Part shown: one piece after another, positions 17,109-25,290 of the stretch
How positions within the stretch are numbered: the stretch's first letter is position 1
Layout of the letters: every line of letters begins with the position of its first letter
Source: Bacillus mesophilus
GTDB lineage: Bacteria > Bacillota > Bacilli > Bacillales > SA4
DNA length: 47,713 bases
Assembly: GCF_011008845.1 (NCBI RefSeq)
Contig: NZ_JAAIWM010000015.1
Location: forward strand, 1 to 47,713
Direction: 5' to 3'
Translations under genes and position numbers: made by a program
The notes under the pieces: generated by a model
What the model saw: the letters and a program-made list of their open reading frames with translations, nothing else
Told to the model about the DNA's origin: nothing
Database searches by the model: none

Positions 17109-17846
17109 CTACTTTGTATGAATTTCTTTTTCTTTAACCATTTCCTTATAGTAGCTTAATAACTCCTCTGAATTCTCATTTAACTCTTTCTTCCCCTTTT
17201 CACTAATGGTATACACTCCTCTTTGTACTCTTTCAAACCACCCGTAGTAGTTCTTAGTCAATATAGAGGAAGTTTTATTACCTGTTCCAAGCTCTCTCAA
17301 TGCTTTAGGTGATAAGTCACCATACCTCTGTAAGTAACAGGCAATTTGAATACAATTCTCCTTATAAGCCGTTATAATCTTAGTTCTACTACTGCCGCCT
17401 ATATTATAATCCGCACTTCTTCCACTGATTTCTTTAAGAACTCTATTCCTTTTTCTATTATTTCTAGACTTTTTACGTTCAAATGGTGTTGGTTCAAAAA
17501 TAACCTCCACGTTTTTCCTGTTACCTGAAAATGACACGATAATTAATCCTAACTCAAGTCTTCTGACCAGATGGCAAAGATCAGTCCATTTTTTTGAACG
17601 TAATTTATATTTTGGTTTTGGAACGGCAATATAGACAGAATCAGTTAAACGTTGTCGTTTTGTGGCTTGCACAAGTAAGTCGACACTTAAATTAAGCTTT
17701 AATTCAACAACAACTAACTCATCTTCTTTAACAGCAGCTAGATCACAATCATTCACTTCACCGTATACTTCATAACCTTCTTTAACAAAATATCTCTGTA
17801 TCGGCTTATATAGGTCTATTTCTTGTAGTTTCTTCTTTTCTGTCAT
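17109..17846 (-). CDS. DUF2161 family, PD-(D/E)XK nuclease-like protein
   Basis: 245 aa from ATG 17846; a longer in-frame GTG at 17894 has no ribosome site and lies inside the upstream gene. The N-terminal half shows a PD-(D/E)XK-like core: an aspartate in NDCDLAAV, then VVVELKLNLS giving the E-x-K pair, followed by QATKRQRL. The middle is very basic (RKKSRNNRKRNR), and the C-terminus resembles a small winged-helix repeat (LSPKALRELGTGNKTSSIL...YYGWFERVQRGVYTISEKG). The family is known as DUF2161 with no assigned role. It starts 16 nt after the stop of the broken MFS gene and was probably its operon partner. Confidence 0.75.
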   Translation of the reverse strand: MTEKKKLQEIDLYKPIQRYFVKEGYEVYGEVNDCDLAAVKEDELVVVELKLNLSVDLLVQATKRQRLTDSVYIAVPKPKYKLRSKKWTDLCHLVRRLELGLIIVSFSGNRKNVEVIFEPTPFERKKSRNNRKRNRVLKEISGRSADYNIGGSSRTKIITAYKENCIQIACYLQRYGDLSPKALRELGTGNKTSSILTKNYYGWFERVQRGVYTISEKGKKELNENSEELLSYYKEMVKEKEIHTK

Positions 17847-17862
17847 GGGAACCGCCCCTTTT

Positions 17863-19054
17863 TCATGCTGTTTTATGCTTTGAATTCTTTCCACTATTCT
17901 TTATTTGAATCGGAGTAATAGTTCCTATTAGCGCAATTACACTACTAGCAATTAATATACCGGTTAAACCTTTTAATGCTATTAAAGATAGTAAGCCAAA
18001 GATAATTAGGTCAAATGCAGAATCAAGAACAGAAATTAACGACAAAGTAGTAGCACGAATTTCTGAAGGTATAAGATCATTTTTTAATTGAGAATAAATT
18101 GGCCTTCTTATTGCCTGTCCCATTCGCAATATGAAGAAAGCACCAATTACAATCCATAATAATTCACCAAGTAAAGCAGATAATAATAGCCCAACTGCAG
18201 CCAAACCTCCAGTAACATTCATCAATAATGTTCTAGAAAACCGGGAAGTAAACCATCCCACTGATTGTGAGGTTACAAATCCTAAAACAGCAGCAAGAGC
18301 ATACAGCACCCCAATCATTACGACCGGTACTCCTGCGGAAGTAAAAATCGGTTGATTAAATGCTTCATAGACTGAGTCTGCCGGTATAAAAACAAGTGTA
18401 AAATTAATAAATAATAGCAAAAGAGTTGGCGCTTTTCGAATCGCTCTCACACCAGATACTACTTGGGTAAATGGATTTTCTCGATAAGAGCCATAATTAC
18501 TTGGATTTTTCACAAAGAATATCAACAATAATTCAACGACATGAAAAATCAACCCTAATACAATTAAAAAGACAAACTGTTCATCCTGAAGATCTTTAGC
18601 AAAATATGCACCAAAAATAACTGCGAGAATCATAGATACAAATCCTGCCGACTGAATTTTCCCCATCGCCCTGTCCATGCGATGATGATCATTGTCCTCC
18701 TTCAGTGACTCATAGATGAGAGCCTCATCAGCACCCGAGAAAAAAGTTACCGACAAACCATTAATCGCACTGAATAAGAAAAACATCCATGGGTCCTGTG
18801 CAAAAATTAGCACTACCAAACTACCAATTTTCAACACAACTCCAATTAAAAAGGATACTTTAGCCCCGAATCGGTCTGCAACAATTCCTCCTGGAACCTC
18901 TCCAGAAAATTTGTAATAAAAGAATATGTGAAGCTTCAAGCCCTCTCCCTAAATAGAAAAGAGTTAAGACAGGTGCAATAAAATTGATCGTTCCAAAAAA
19001 ACGAATCCAAAACATAATTCGTATGTTATGTGATGATATAGATTGTATATTCAT
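17863..19054 (-). pseudogene. MFS transporter broken by a one-base deletion
   Basis: The N-terminal 47 or so codons (MNIQSISSHNIRIMFWIRFF... to LLLQIF) run in one frame from ATG 19054. The rest (SGEVPGGIVADRFGAKVSF... to 17863) runs in another. The shift lies in the T-run at 18906-18909 on the minus strand; one extra T would restore ...LLQIFSGEVPGG. SGEVPGGIVADRFG is the classical MFS motif A after TM2. The rebuilt protein of about 397 aa has 12 TM segments and resembles drug-type exporters. GGGAG lies about 7 nt before the ATG, and a 22-bp palindrome about 23 bp upstream. It is either a recent pseudogene or a homopolymer read error. Confidence 0.8.
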
Positions 19055-19076
19055 TTACTTCTCCCGCTGGAATGTG

Positions 19077-19098
19077 TTCGTAAAACTTGTTTTACGAA
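19077..19098. promoter_or_regulatory. Perfect 22-bp palindromic operator candidate
   Basis: Ten-base arms TTCGTAAAAC / GTTTTACGAA separated by TT, sitting 23 bp upstream of the MFS start. Geometry and size suit a TetR-type repressor dimer; no tetR gene is present in the window. The rest of the gap to 19354 is AT-rich leader of the padR operon without a recognisable gene. Confidence 0.55.
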
Positions 19099-19354
19099 TA
19101 TAATATTAAATACAACAATATTTTATTATTTTATCAAACTATAGTTCTTTTTGGGTTAATTTTTAAGCAAATGCAACAGTGACCCTGCTTATAGAATGGT
19201 TTTTACTCCTATCTTCCATATTCCTTCTATTTATTTCCAAAAGTATTACTCAGTACCTTGCATTATTCAATACTGTGTTATATTCTATTGGAGGGATGGT
19301 TTTTTTGGTAAAAAGATACAATTAAATTATTGATGGATTGTAGGTGAAATCAAT

Positions 19355-19684
19355 TTGAATATTCAATTTAAAAAAGGAGCACTAGAACTTTGTGTACTTA
19401 TGCTCATTTCCAAAAAAGACCAATATGGATATGAACTAGCTCAAAACATTTCAAGTAAAATCGAAGTCGCCGAAGGAACCCTCTATCCTTTATTAAGAAG
19501 ATTAACGAAAGATGACTATGTAACTACTTACTTAGCAGAATCAACAGAAGGCCCACCAAGAAAGTATTACTCCTTAACATCAAAAGGGCTGGAATATATG
19601 AAACTTTTAGTTGAAGAATGGCTTCAATTTTCTAGTGCAGTAAATGAATTTATAGTGGAGGGAACAGAGAGTGGAAAAAAATAA
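19355..19684 (+). CDS. PadR family transcriptional regulator
   Basis: 109 aa, the short PadR-s2 class. The winged helix is typical: LELCVLMLISKKDQYGYEL, then EGTLYPLLRRL as recognition helix and GPPRKYYSLTSKG as wing, with a short C-terminal dimer helix. TTG start with AGGTGA about 7 nt upstream. The last 14 nt overlap the next gene, so the two are translationally coupled. In Firmicutes such PadR proteins commonly repress their own HAAS/DUF4097 operon, which fits here. Confidence 0.92.
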   Translation: MNIQFKKGALELCVLMLISKKDQYGYELAQNISSKIEVAEGTLYPLLRRLTKDDYVTTYLAESTEGPPRKYYSLTSKGLEYMKLLVEEWLQFSSAVNEFIVEGTESGKK

Positions 19685-20240
19685 TTTCTTTCTAAAAAGA
19701 CTAAATGACTTGTTAATTAACGTCCCTGAACAGGACCGTAAGGAAATGCTTTATGATTTCGAAGAACACTTTTCGATCGGGTTTGCCAATGGAAAGACTG
19801 AAAATGAAATGATCGAAGAACTGGGCGATCCCGCTATCATTGCTAGAGATCTACTGGCAGAATATAAAATGACAAAAACCGAAACTGTTAAATCTTCACC
19901 AACTATTATAAAGTCGATCTTTGCAGGGTCTAGCTTAACCTTTTTTAATCTAATATTTATTCTCGGTCCTGCTCTGGGAATATTCGGGATATACGTTGGA
20001 CTATGCGGAGCTGCTATCACATTAACACTCTCTCCTCTTGCATTGATTGGTTCACTTATATTTAACGGTTTTGAAGATTTCCTTTTCCTATTTTTTGCAT
20101 CAATGGTGACGTTTAGTTTAGGTATCTTATTAAGTATTGCAATGATTTATTTAGGCAAATTTTTATATCGATTGGCATTAAGCTATGTAAAGTTTAATGT
20201 GAGAATAATTAAAGGTGAAAAAGGAGCGATCGTGGCATGA
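19671..20240 (+). CDS. HAAS (DUF1700) domain membrane protein
   Basis: 189 aa. The N-terminal soluble HAAS domain (residues 1-65) has FLKRLNDLLINVPEQDRKEM, then YDFEEHF and NEMIEELGDPAIIARDLLAEY. It is followed by about three TM segments (about 80-105, 110-135, 137-165) and a short basic tail. These proteins link PadR regulators to envelope functions; biochemistry is unsettled. Start is GTG with GAGGG upstream, overlapping padR by 14 nt. Its stop overlaps the next ATG by 4 nt (ATGA). Confidence 0.9.
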   Translation: MEKNNFFLKRLNDLLINVPEQDRKEMLYDFEEHFSIGFANGKTENEMIEELGDPAIIARDLLAEYKMTKTETVKSSPTIIKSIFAGSSLTFFNLIFILGPALGIFGIYVGLCGAAITLTLSPLALIGSLIFNGFEDFLFLFFASMVTFSLGILLSIAMIYLGKFLYRLALSYVKFNVRIIKGEKGAIVA

Positions 20241-21127
20241 AAAAGATTGTAGTAATAGCACTAACATTATTAGTCATTGGAATACTTGGGTCAGCGGTAA
20301 CTGCTGCTGTAACAGATACCTTCACTCTAGAGACAGTAAAGCTTCATGAAGAGAGTGAAATAAATAATAGCAATATTAAGAATATCAAAGTAAATGTCTC
20401 TTCAAGTGATATCCAGCTTACTCCTTCTGAAAGTGAAAATATTAAGGTAACTCTTGATGGTCGTGTTAGCGAGAAGGTACTTGATCGTTACCAATTTAAC
20501 GTGGAAGAAAATGGTGAATCTCTTCATGTTAATCTGGATCTTGAATTATTTTTTAGCATCGGTGTTTCAATTGCTGATTTAACCGTAATGATTGAAGTGC
20601 CAGATAAACACTATAAATCTATTGTATTAGAATCATCATCCGGTGATATACATGTTAATCAACTTACAGCAGATGAATTGGACACTCAATCAAGTTCTGG
20701 CGATATTCATATAGATAAGGTTGAATCTAAACAATCATTCATCCTAGAATCTTCAAGTGGAAGTATTGAGGTTCTGAACTCTACTGCTCCTAGTTTTACT
20801 GCTTCTGCTAGTAGTGGAGACATTTCGTTCAGAGAAATACATGGTAACATTGCTGTTAACACTTCATCAGGTGAAATAAAGTTAGATAATGAAAAAGTAG
20901 CTGGTGATTTTATTGCAGAAGCTTCAAGTGGTGATGTCACGGTAAACTATAAAGAATCTCCAACATCTTTATTAATAGACTTTGAAGGTAGTTCTGGTGA
21001 TGGAGATGTGAGTTTAGAAAATGTTAACTACGAAGAAAAAGCAGATGATCTAATTGTTGGTAAAATTGGAGATGGTAAATACACTGTTAAAGTTCGTGTG
21101 TCTTCAGGTGATTTTAAGCTTAATTAA
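20237..21127 (+). CDS. DUF4097 family beta-helix protein (putative adhesin, LiaG-like)
   Basis: 296 aa. An N-terminal hydrophobic segment (residues 4-26) acts as signal or anchor, so the body is probably extracytoplasmic. The body is a repeated beta-helix: the motif SSGDI/SSGxI recurs about every 20 residues (ESSSGDIHV, QSSSGDIHI, ESSSGSIEV, ASSGDISF, TSSGEIKL, ASSGDVTV, SSGDGDVSL, SSGDFKL). Third gene of the padR-HAAS-DUF4097 operon, overlapping the previous stop. LiaG-like relatives belong to cell-envelope stress systems (family knowledge); ligand unknown. Confidence 0.9.
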   Translation: MKKIVVIALTLLVIGILGSAVTAAVTDTFTLETVKLHEESEINNSNIKNIKVNVSSSDIQLTPSESENIKVTLDGRVSEKVLDRYQFNVEENGESLHVNLDLELFFSIGVSIADLTVMIEVPDKHYKSIVLESSSGDIHVNQLTADELDTQSSSGDIHIDKVESKQSFILESSSGSIEVLNSTAPSFTASASSGDISFREIHGNIAVNTSSGEIKLDNEKVAGDFIAEASSGDVTVNYKESPTSLLIDFEGSSGDGDVSLENVNYEEKADDLIVGKIGDGKYTVKVRVSSGDFKLN

Positions 21128-21152
21128 TACCTTCTATAGAATTTCTCCATAC

Positions 21153-21187
21153 CAGTAAGGTTCTTCAAAGCCTTACTGTTTTTTTGT
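21153..21187 (+). terminator. Terminator of the padR operon
   Basis: Perfect stem CAGTAAGG / CCTTACTG, 10-nt loop, followed by eight T's or more. Confidence 0.9.
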
Positions 21188-21308
21188 TCAAATTATTTTT
21201 CAACAGCAGATTTTATTTATTTCCTCTCCCATCCTTCTTTTACTAGTATAAAAGTCTAGAAAAACATCAATATAGATAGACTATTTGTCGAATGTTGTAT
21301 TATTTTGT

Positions 21309-21335
21309 TGAATATTTATCCATACATGCCGATAT
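21309..21335 (+). promoter_or_regulatory. Sigma-D-type promoter of the chemotaxis receptor gene
   Basis: TGAA (21309-21312), exactly 15 bp, then GCCGATAT (21328-21335). The -10 box is the full sigma-D (flagellar/chemotaxis) consensus and the -35 differs from TAAA at one base. It is 32 bp upstream of the ATG of a methyl-accepting chemotaxis protein, the type of gene expected under this sigma factor. Confidence 0.8.
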
Positions 21336-21366
21336 AAAAAGAAACGATTTCTTTTAAGGAGGATAT

Positions 21367-22836
21367 ATGACAACTATCCAAGATTTAAAGCATGGAGAAA
21401 CGGTGAAAAAGAATCGGCTAATGTTTATTGCCTATACTATTTCTCTAGTTGCCGCCCTTTTACAAACACTAATGACAGGTTCAATGGACAAGGCTTTATT
21501 TTATGGTACAGAGATCATACTATATTCAGCTCTCTTCTTTATCTATCCAAAGATTTGGAAGAATCCACTGGTGTACTCTTACGTAACTGTTCTATTCATG
21601 TACGGGTTTACTACTTATTATCTGTTTACAGCAGACAATACAATTAGTATCGTATACATCATTATCTATCTGACAATTATTTCTGCCATTCACCTAAAGA
21701 AGAATATTTTCCTATTAGGATTTTTCTTAGGAGCAATTGATTTATTTATATTTAAGGGGTTACCATCAGTACATCAGGATTTGTACGATGGGATGTTTCC
21801 AATTGTTATGCTTGTTTATGTCCTCATTGGAATGGTCTTCTTCTTAATTATTAAGATGAACGAAGAACAATTTAAGCAGTTACAACTATTCATGGCTCAA
21901 TCAGAAGAACTAGCAAACAAACAAATTGAAGAGCGCGAAAATCTTCAGAAAAATGTTGAAAGTCTCGCTGAGGAATTCCAAGGAGTTAACCAAAAGGTTC
22001 AAGCTAGCATTGAATCTCAGAACCAAATGAGATCAGCCATTAGTGAAATGGCTGCAGGTAGTAATAGTCAATCTGAACAAATTACCGATATAGCTAGTAA
22101 TGCTTATGAAACAAAAGGACAAATGGTTCACCTCTTCTCTCTATCAGAGAATCTTTCAAAAGATACAGAGTTTGCTAGCTCTATTGTTAAGAGTGGAACA
22201 ATTGAAATGACGACACTAAAAGAAGGAATGGAATTATTAAAGACCATTTTAGACCAATTTAATCAACAATTTACCATTCTAACAAACAAAGTTCAGGATA
22301 TGGCTAACTTAACCACGACAATCAACAATGTCTCTGAACAAACTAACTTGTTAGCTCTAAATGCATCGATTGAGGCAGCCCGAGCAGGAGAAGCTGGTAA
22401 AGGATTCTCAGTAGTAGCACAAGAAATCCGCAAATTAGCAGAATTAACTAGAATATCAAGTGAAAAAATTTCTACTAGTCTTGTCGAATTAAATGAGACA
22501 AATAATAAATCTCTAATAAAAATTAAAGAGACAAACGAACAAGTTTCTAAAAACGTAAAGTCAACTGATACTTTAACAGAGTCTTTTACTCAATTCCAAG
22601 ATATTACCACAAGATTGCGTGACGGTGTTGCCATGGTATTATCTGTATCAGAAAATGTAAAGCAAAAATCAGAAACTGTTGAATATTCAACAAATGAACT
22701 AGCAGCAATCATCGAGGAAGCTAGTGCAAGCTTACAAGAGATGAGTGCCACAATAGAATCGTTAACAACCGACAATGAGCACATAGCAGAAATAGTAGGT
22801 AACACCAACTCAAAGTTGCAACATTTGATTAAATAA
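21367..22836 (+). CDS. Methyl-accepting chemotaxis protein with multi-TM sensor region
   Basis: 489 aa. The N-terminal 165 residues hold about six closely spaced TM helices with no large extracellular ligand domain, so sensing is probably within or close to the membrane. A coiled coil follows, then the MCP signalling domain, with the hairpin tip [19 protein letters not shown] and [16 protein letters not shown]. Methylation-helix glutamine/glutamate pairs flank it. The start ATG follows AAGGAGGAT. Expression is probably sigma-D dependent (GCCGATAT box 32 bp upstream). It is monocistronic. The signal is not predictable. Confidence 0.93.
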   Translation: MTTIQDLKHGETVKKNRLMFIAYTISLVAALLQTLMTGSMDKALFYGTEIILYSALFFIYPKIWKNPLVYSYVTVLFMYGFTTYYLFTADNTISIVYIIIYLTIISAIHLKKNIFLLGFFLGAIDLFIFKGLPSVHQDLYDGMFPIVMLVYVLIGMVFFLIIKMNEEQFKQLQLFMAQSEELANKQIEERENLQKNVESLAEEFQGVNQKVQASIESQNQMRSAISEMAAGSNSQSEQITDIASNAYETKGQMVHLFSLSENLSKDTEFASSIVKSGTIEMTTLKEGMELLKTILDQFNQQFTILTNKVQDMANLTTTINNVSEQTNLLALNASIEAARAGEAGKGFSVVAQEIRKLAELTRISSEKISTSLVELNETNNKSLIKIKETNEQVSKNVKSTDTLTESFTQFQDITTRLRDGVAMVLSVSENVKQKSETVEYSTNELAAIIEEASASLQEMSATIESLTTDNEHIAEIVGNTNSKLQHLIK

Positions 22837-22845
22837 TATGTACTT

Positions 22846-22880
22846 AAAACAGCCCTCTGTCTCAGAAGGGCTGTTTTATT
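22846..22880 (+). terminator. Terminator of the chemotaxis receptor gene
   Basis: 11-bp stem AAAACAGCCCT / AGGGCTGTTTT, loop CTGTCTCAGA, then ATTTTTTA. Confidence 0.9.
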
Positions 22881-22987
22881 TTTTAACAGTTTGGGCTTTT
22901 TCGTACCGACTATGAGCGGAAAAAATTGCTTCTGTGTGGTATTAGTTATATTTACGAGTTGCCCCTACTCTTCTTGGCAGTAGGATT

Positions 22988-23518
22988 TTATCGGAAGACG
23001 TATGAAGGAACATTAAAAATATTCCATAATATCACCATGAATATCATTGAAAGTAACCATGCTAAAGGAGGTTGTCTATAATGAACTCTTAAGATGGAAA
23101 ACAAAACTAGGTTAAATAAAGAAGACCACCAAAAATTCCAGCCATTATAATGTTCAATCGTGCCAAGATTTAAATCAATTAGTTCATTAACCCCATATAA
23201 AGAAACCCAGCCAAGAATATATAGGATTTTTTTCCATGTATTTTCAGTTGGAAACTTTGATAGGAATATTAAAATAGTTGCTGGATATTTAATCAACATA
23301 ACTGAAAGTGATACATGTGAATTTGTGACTCCCATTTCTTCATCTATAATTGGGGGTACATATCTCCACATTGGATAAGCATCAGAAAGCAAATAAAGAT
23401 ATAGAAAATCACCTATAATAAAGTAAAGAATAGTTGGGTAGTAATTTCGCCAATTTTCCCAATCTCCCCACTTCCATAAAGCAAACAACCATATAGCTGC
23501 ATAAAGTGCATTTAACAT
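22988..23518 (-). CDS. CBO0543-type integral membrane protein
   Basis: 176 aa, five to six hydrophobic segments and many aromatic residues. The pattern WKWGDWENWRNYYPTILYF, followed by GDFLYLYLL, and the W-rich C-terminal half are what I recall from the CBO0543 family in sporeforming Firmicutes; the function of that family is unknown. The ATG at 23518 has AGGAGAA upstream at a somewhat long spacing of about 12 nt. No operon partner: the aldo/keto reductase is divergent. The 250-bp gap between them holds no other clear gene. Confidence 0.75.
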   Translation of the reverse strand: MLNALYAAIWLFALWKWGDWENWRNYYPTILYFIIGDFLYLYLLSDAYPMWRYVPPIIDEEMGVTNSHVSLSVMLIKYPATILIFLSKFPTENTWKKILYILGWVSLYGVNELIDLNLGTIEHYNGWNFWWSSLFNLVLFSILRVHYRQPPLAWLLSMIFMVILWNIFNVPSYVFR

Positions 23519-23766
23519 TGATGAAAGTTCTCCTAATAATCGTATTTTCCATTTTGTTACATTTTGACCGTAAAGTTAAAATAATATTAGTATAAATACC
23601 ACTTTTTAACTTATTTTCGTTTTTCTTGAAACAACCTAACTTGTATGTGAAAATTAAAAGGATATAATTCCATAGATCTGGCACCTTATAACTCGTCGTA
23701 TTTAAGTTTTGTAGAGAAGTATCGTACCTTTTCTAGGCAAATAGATAATATTGGAGGAATCATATA

Positions 23767-24684
23767 ATGAGAACCATGGAACTCGGAAAGAGTGGTTTAG
23801 AAGTCCCAGTTGTTTCAATTGGTTGCATGAGAATTAACTCACTGGACAAACCTTCAGCTGAAGAATATGTTAAAACTGCACTTGACTTAGGTGCAAACTT
23901 TTTCGATCATGCTGATATATATGGAGGAGGAAGTTGTGAAGAGATCTTCTCTGAAGCAATAAATATGAATCCTACTATCCGCGAAAAAATGATTCTTCAG
24001 TCTAAGTGTGGAATAAGAAATGGAATGTTTGACTTTTCTAAAGAACATATATTAGATTCTGTTGATGGAATTTTGAAGCGTCTAAAAACAGAATATCTAG
24101 ACATCTTACTTTTACACCGTCCCGATACTTTGGTCGAACCAGATGAGGTTGCTGAGGCATTTAATCAGTTGGAAAGCTCAGGAAAGGTTCGTCATTTTGG
24201 GGTATCCAATCAAAAGCCTATGCAGATTGAGTTATTAAAAAAATCAATTAGGCAACCAATTGTAGCTAATCAGTTACAATTAAGTATTACAAATGCAAAT
24301 ATGATTTCTCAAGGTTTTAATGTGAATATGGAAAATGAAGCATCTATTGACCGAGATGGGAGCATACTTGATTATTGCAGATTGCATGATATCACTATTC
24401 AGCCTTGGTCACCATTTCAATACGGGTTCTTCGAGGGTGTATTCCTAGGAAATGATAAATTCCCAGAATTAAATGAGAGAATTAATGAAGTTGCTGATAA
24501 GTATGGGGTAAGTAATACAACAATTGCAGTCGCTTGGATTTTACGCCACCCTGCTAAAATGCAGCCAGTAATCGGAACTATGAACTTAGAACGCCTAAAG
24601 GATTGCTGTAATGCAGCTGATTTACATATGACTCGTGAAGAGTGGTATAGCATCTACCGTGCTGCCGGAAATATATTACCATAA
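23767..24684 (+). CDS. Aldo/keto reductase (YdhF-like)
   Basis: 305 aa NAD(P)H-dependent TIM-barrel oxidoreductase. The catalytic tetrad is visible: Asp and Tyr in FFDHADIYGGG, Lys in LQSKCGI, and His in DILLLHRPD. The C-terminal cofactor loop (PVIGTMNLERLKDC) is also present. The family is close to the E. coli/B. subtilis YdhF group; physiological substrate unknown. ATG start at 23767 with TGGAGGAATCATATA upstream. Monocistronic, with a strong terminator. Confidence 0.93.
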   Translation: MRTMELGKSGLEVPVVSIGCMRINSLDKPSAEEYVKTALDLGANFFDHADIYGGGSCEEIFSEAINMNPTIREKMILQSKCGIRNGMFDFSKEHILDSVDGILKRLKTEYLDILLLHRPDTLVEPDEVAEAFNQLESSGKVRHFGVSNQKPMQIELLKKSIRQPIVANQLQLSITNANMISQGFNVNMENEASIDRDGSILDYCRLHDITIQPWSPFQYGFFEGVFLGNDKFPELNERINEVADKYGVSNTTIAVAWILRHPAKMQPVIGTMNLERLKDCCNAADLHMTREEWYSIYRAAGNILP

Positions 24685-24729
24685 ATAGATCAGCCAGTAT
24701 CTAATTTCAATATAAGAAAGCTCTTTTTA

Positions 24730-24765
24730 AAAAAGGACAAAAACTGATTAGTTTTTGTCCTTTTT
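24730..24765 (+). terminator. Terminator of the aldo/keto reductase gene
   Basis: 16-bp perfect stem AAAAAGGACAAAAACT with its complement, loop GATT, ending in a T-tract. Confidence 0.92.
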
Positions 24766-24779
24766 GTTTAAGTTTGTTT

Positions 24780-24840
24780 GACTGTGTTAAAACTTGATGT
24801 TAACTTTCGGTAATAGAACACTCGCTTTCCGCGGGCGAGT
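24780..24840. mobile_element. Truncated left end of the MITE-like repeat
   Basis: About 60 bp align with the left end of the element at 13026: GACTGTGTTAAA for GGCTCTGTTAAA, TTAACTTTCGGTAA for TTGATTTCCGTTAC, and an identical CTCGCTTTCCGCGGGCG. The similarity stops abruptly after 24840; no right end or target duplication is seen, so this is a decayed or deleted copy. Confidence 0.65.
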
Positions 24841-24903
24841 CCATAAGCCCAGAGTTGACCTAAAGCTCATTTCAAGTTACTTTATTCATCAATATGGATG
24901 ATC

Positions 24904-25215
24904 TTAAGGCTGGAGATTCCAATTATATTTCGCTAAGTCGATATGACCATTTGATGATACTCTTACCCCCTCATTCTCTAGCAGTAAGACTTGCTCGCTA
25001 TACAAGGCTTCATCGTTGATTGTAATATAACCTTCTTTATTCATAACTCGATGCCAAGGAAGACAATGCTTTTCACTCATCGAATGCAGAATTCGGACCA
25101 CTTGGCGTGCCGCACGAGGACTTCCAGCAAGACTAGCGACTTGTCCATAAGTCATTACTTTTCCACTCGGAATTTGTAATATGATCTCTAGTACACCTTT
25201 CGTAAATGGAGTCAT
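24904..25215 (-). CDS. Alkyltransferase-like protein (MGMT family, ATL)
   Basis: 103 aa, only the C-terminal DNA-binding domain of O6-alkylguanine-DNA alkyltransferase. It has the helix-turn-helix VMTYGQVASLAGSPRAARQV with the base-flipping arginine, and the active-site loop reads LPWHRV where true transferases have PCHRV. Cysteine is replaced by tryptophan, the mark of ATL proteins, which bind O6-alkylguanine without repairing it and hand the lesion to nucleotide-excision repair (family knowledge). ATG start at 25215 after AAAGGATCAATA. The upstream lipoprotein gene runs on the same strand 75 bp away, so co-transcription is possible. Confidence 0.92.
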   Translation of the reverse strand: MTPFTKGVLEIILQIPSGKVMTYGQVASLAGSPRAARQVVRILHSMSEKHCLPWHRVMNKEGYITINDEALYSEQVLLLENEGVRVSSNGHIDLAKYNWNLQP

Positions 25216-25290
25216 TATTGATCCTTCTTTCCTAATCTGAACCTATCACAAAGAAATGATTAAGTCTGCGGTCCTTAACCGTTTTAAATT

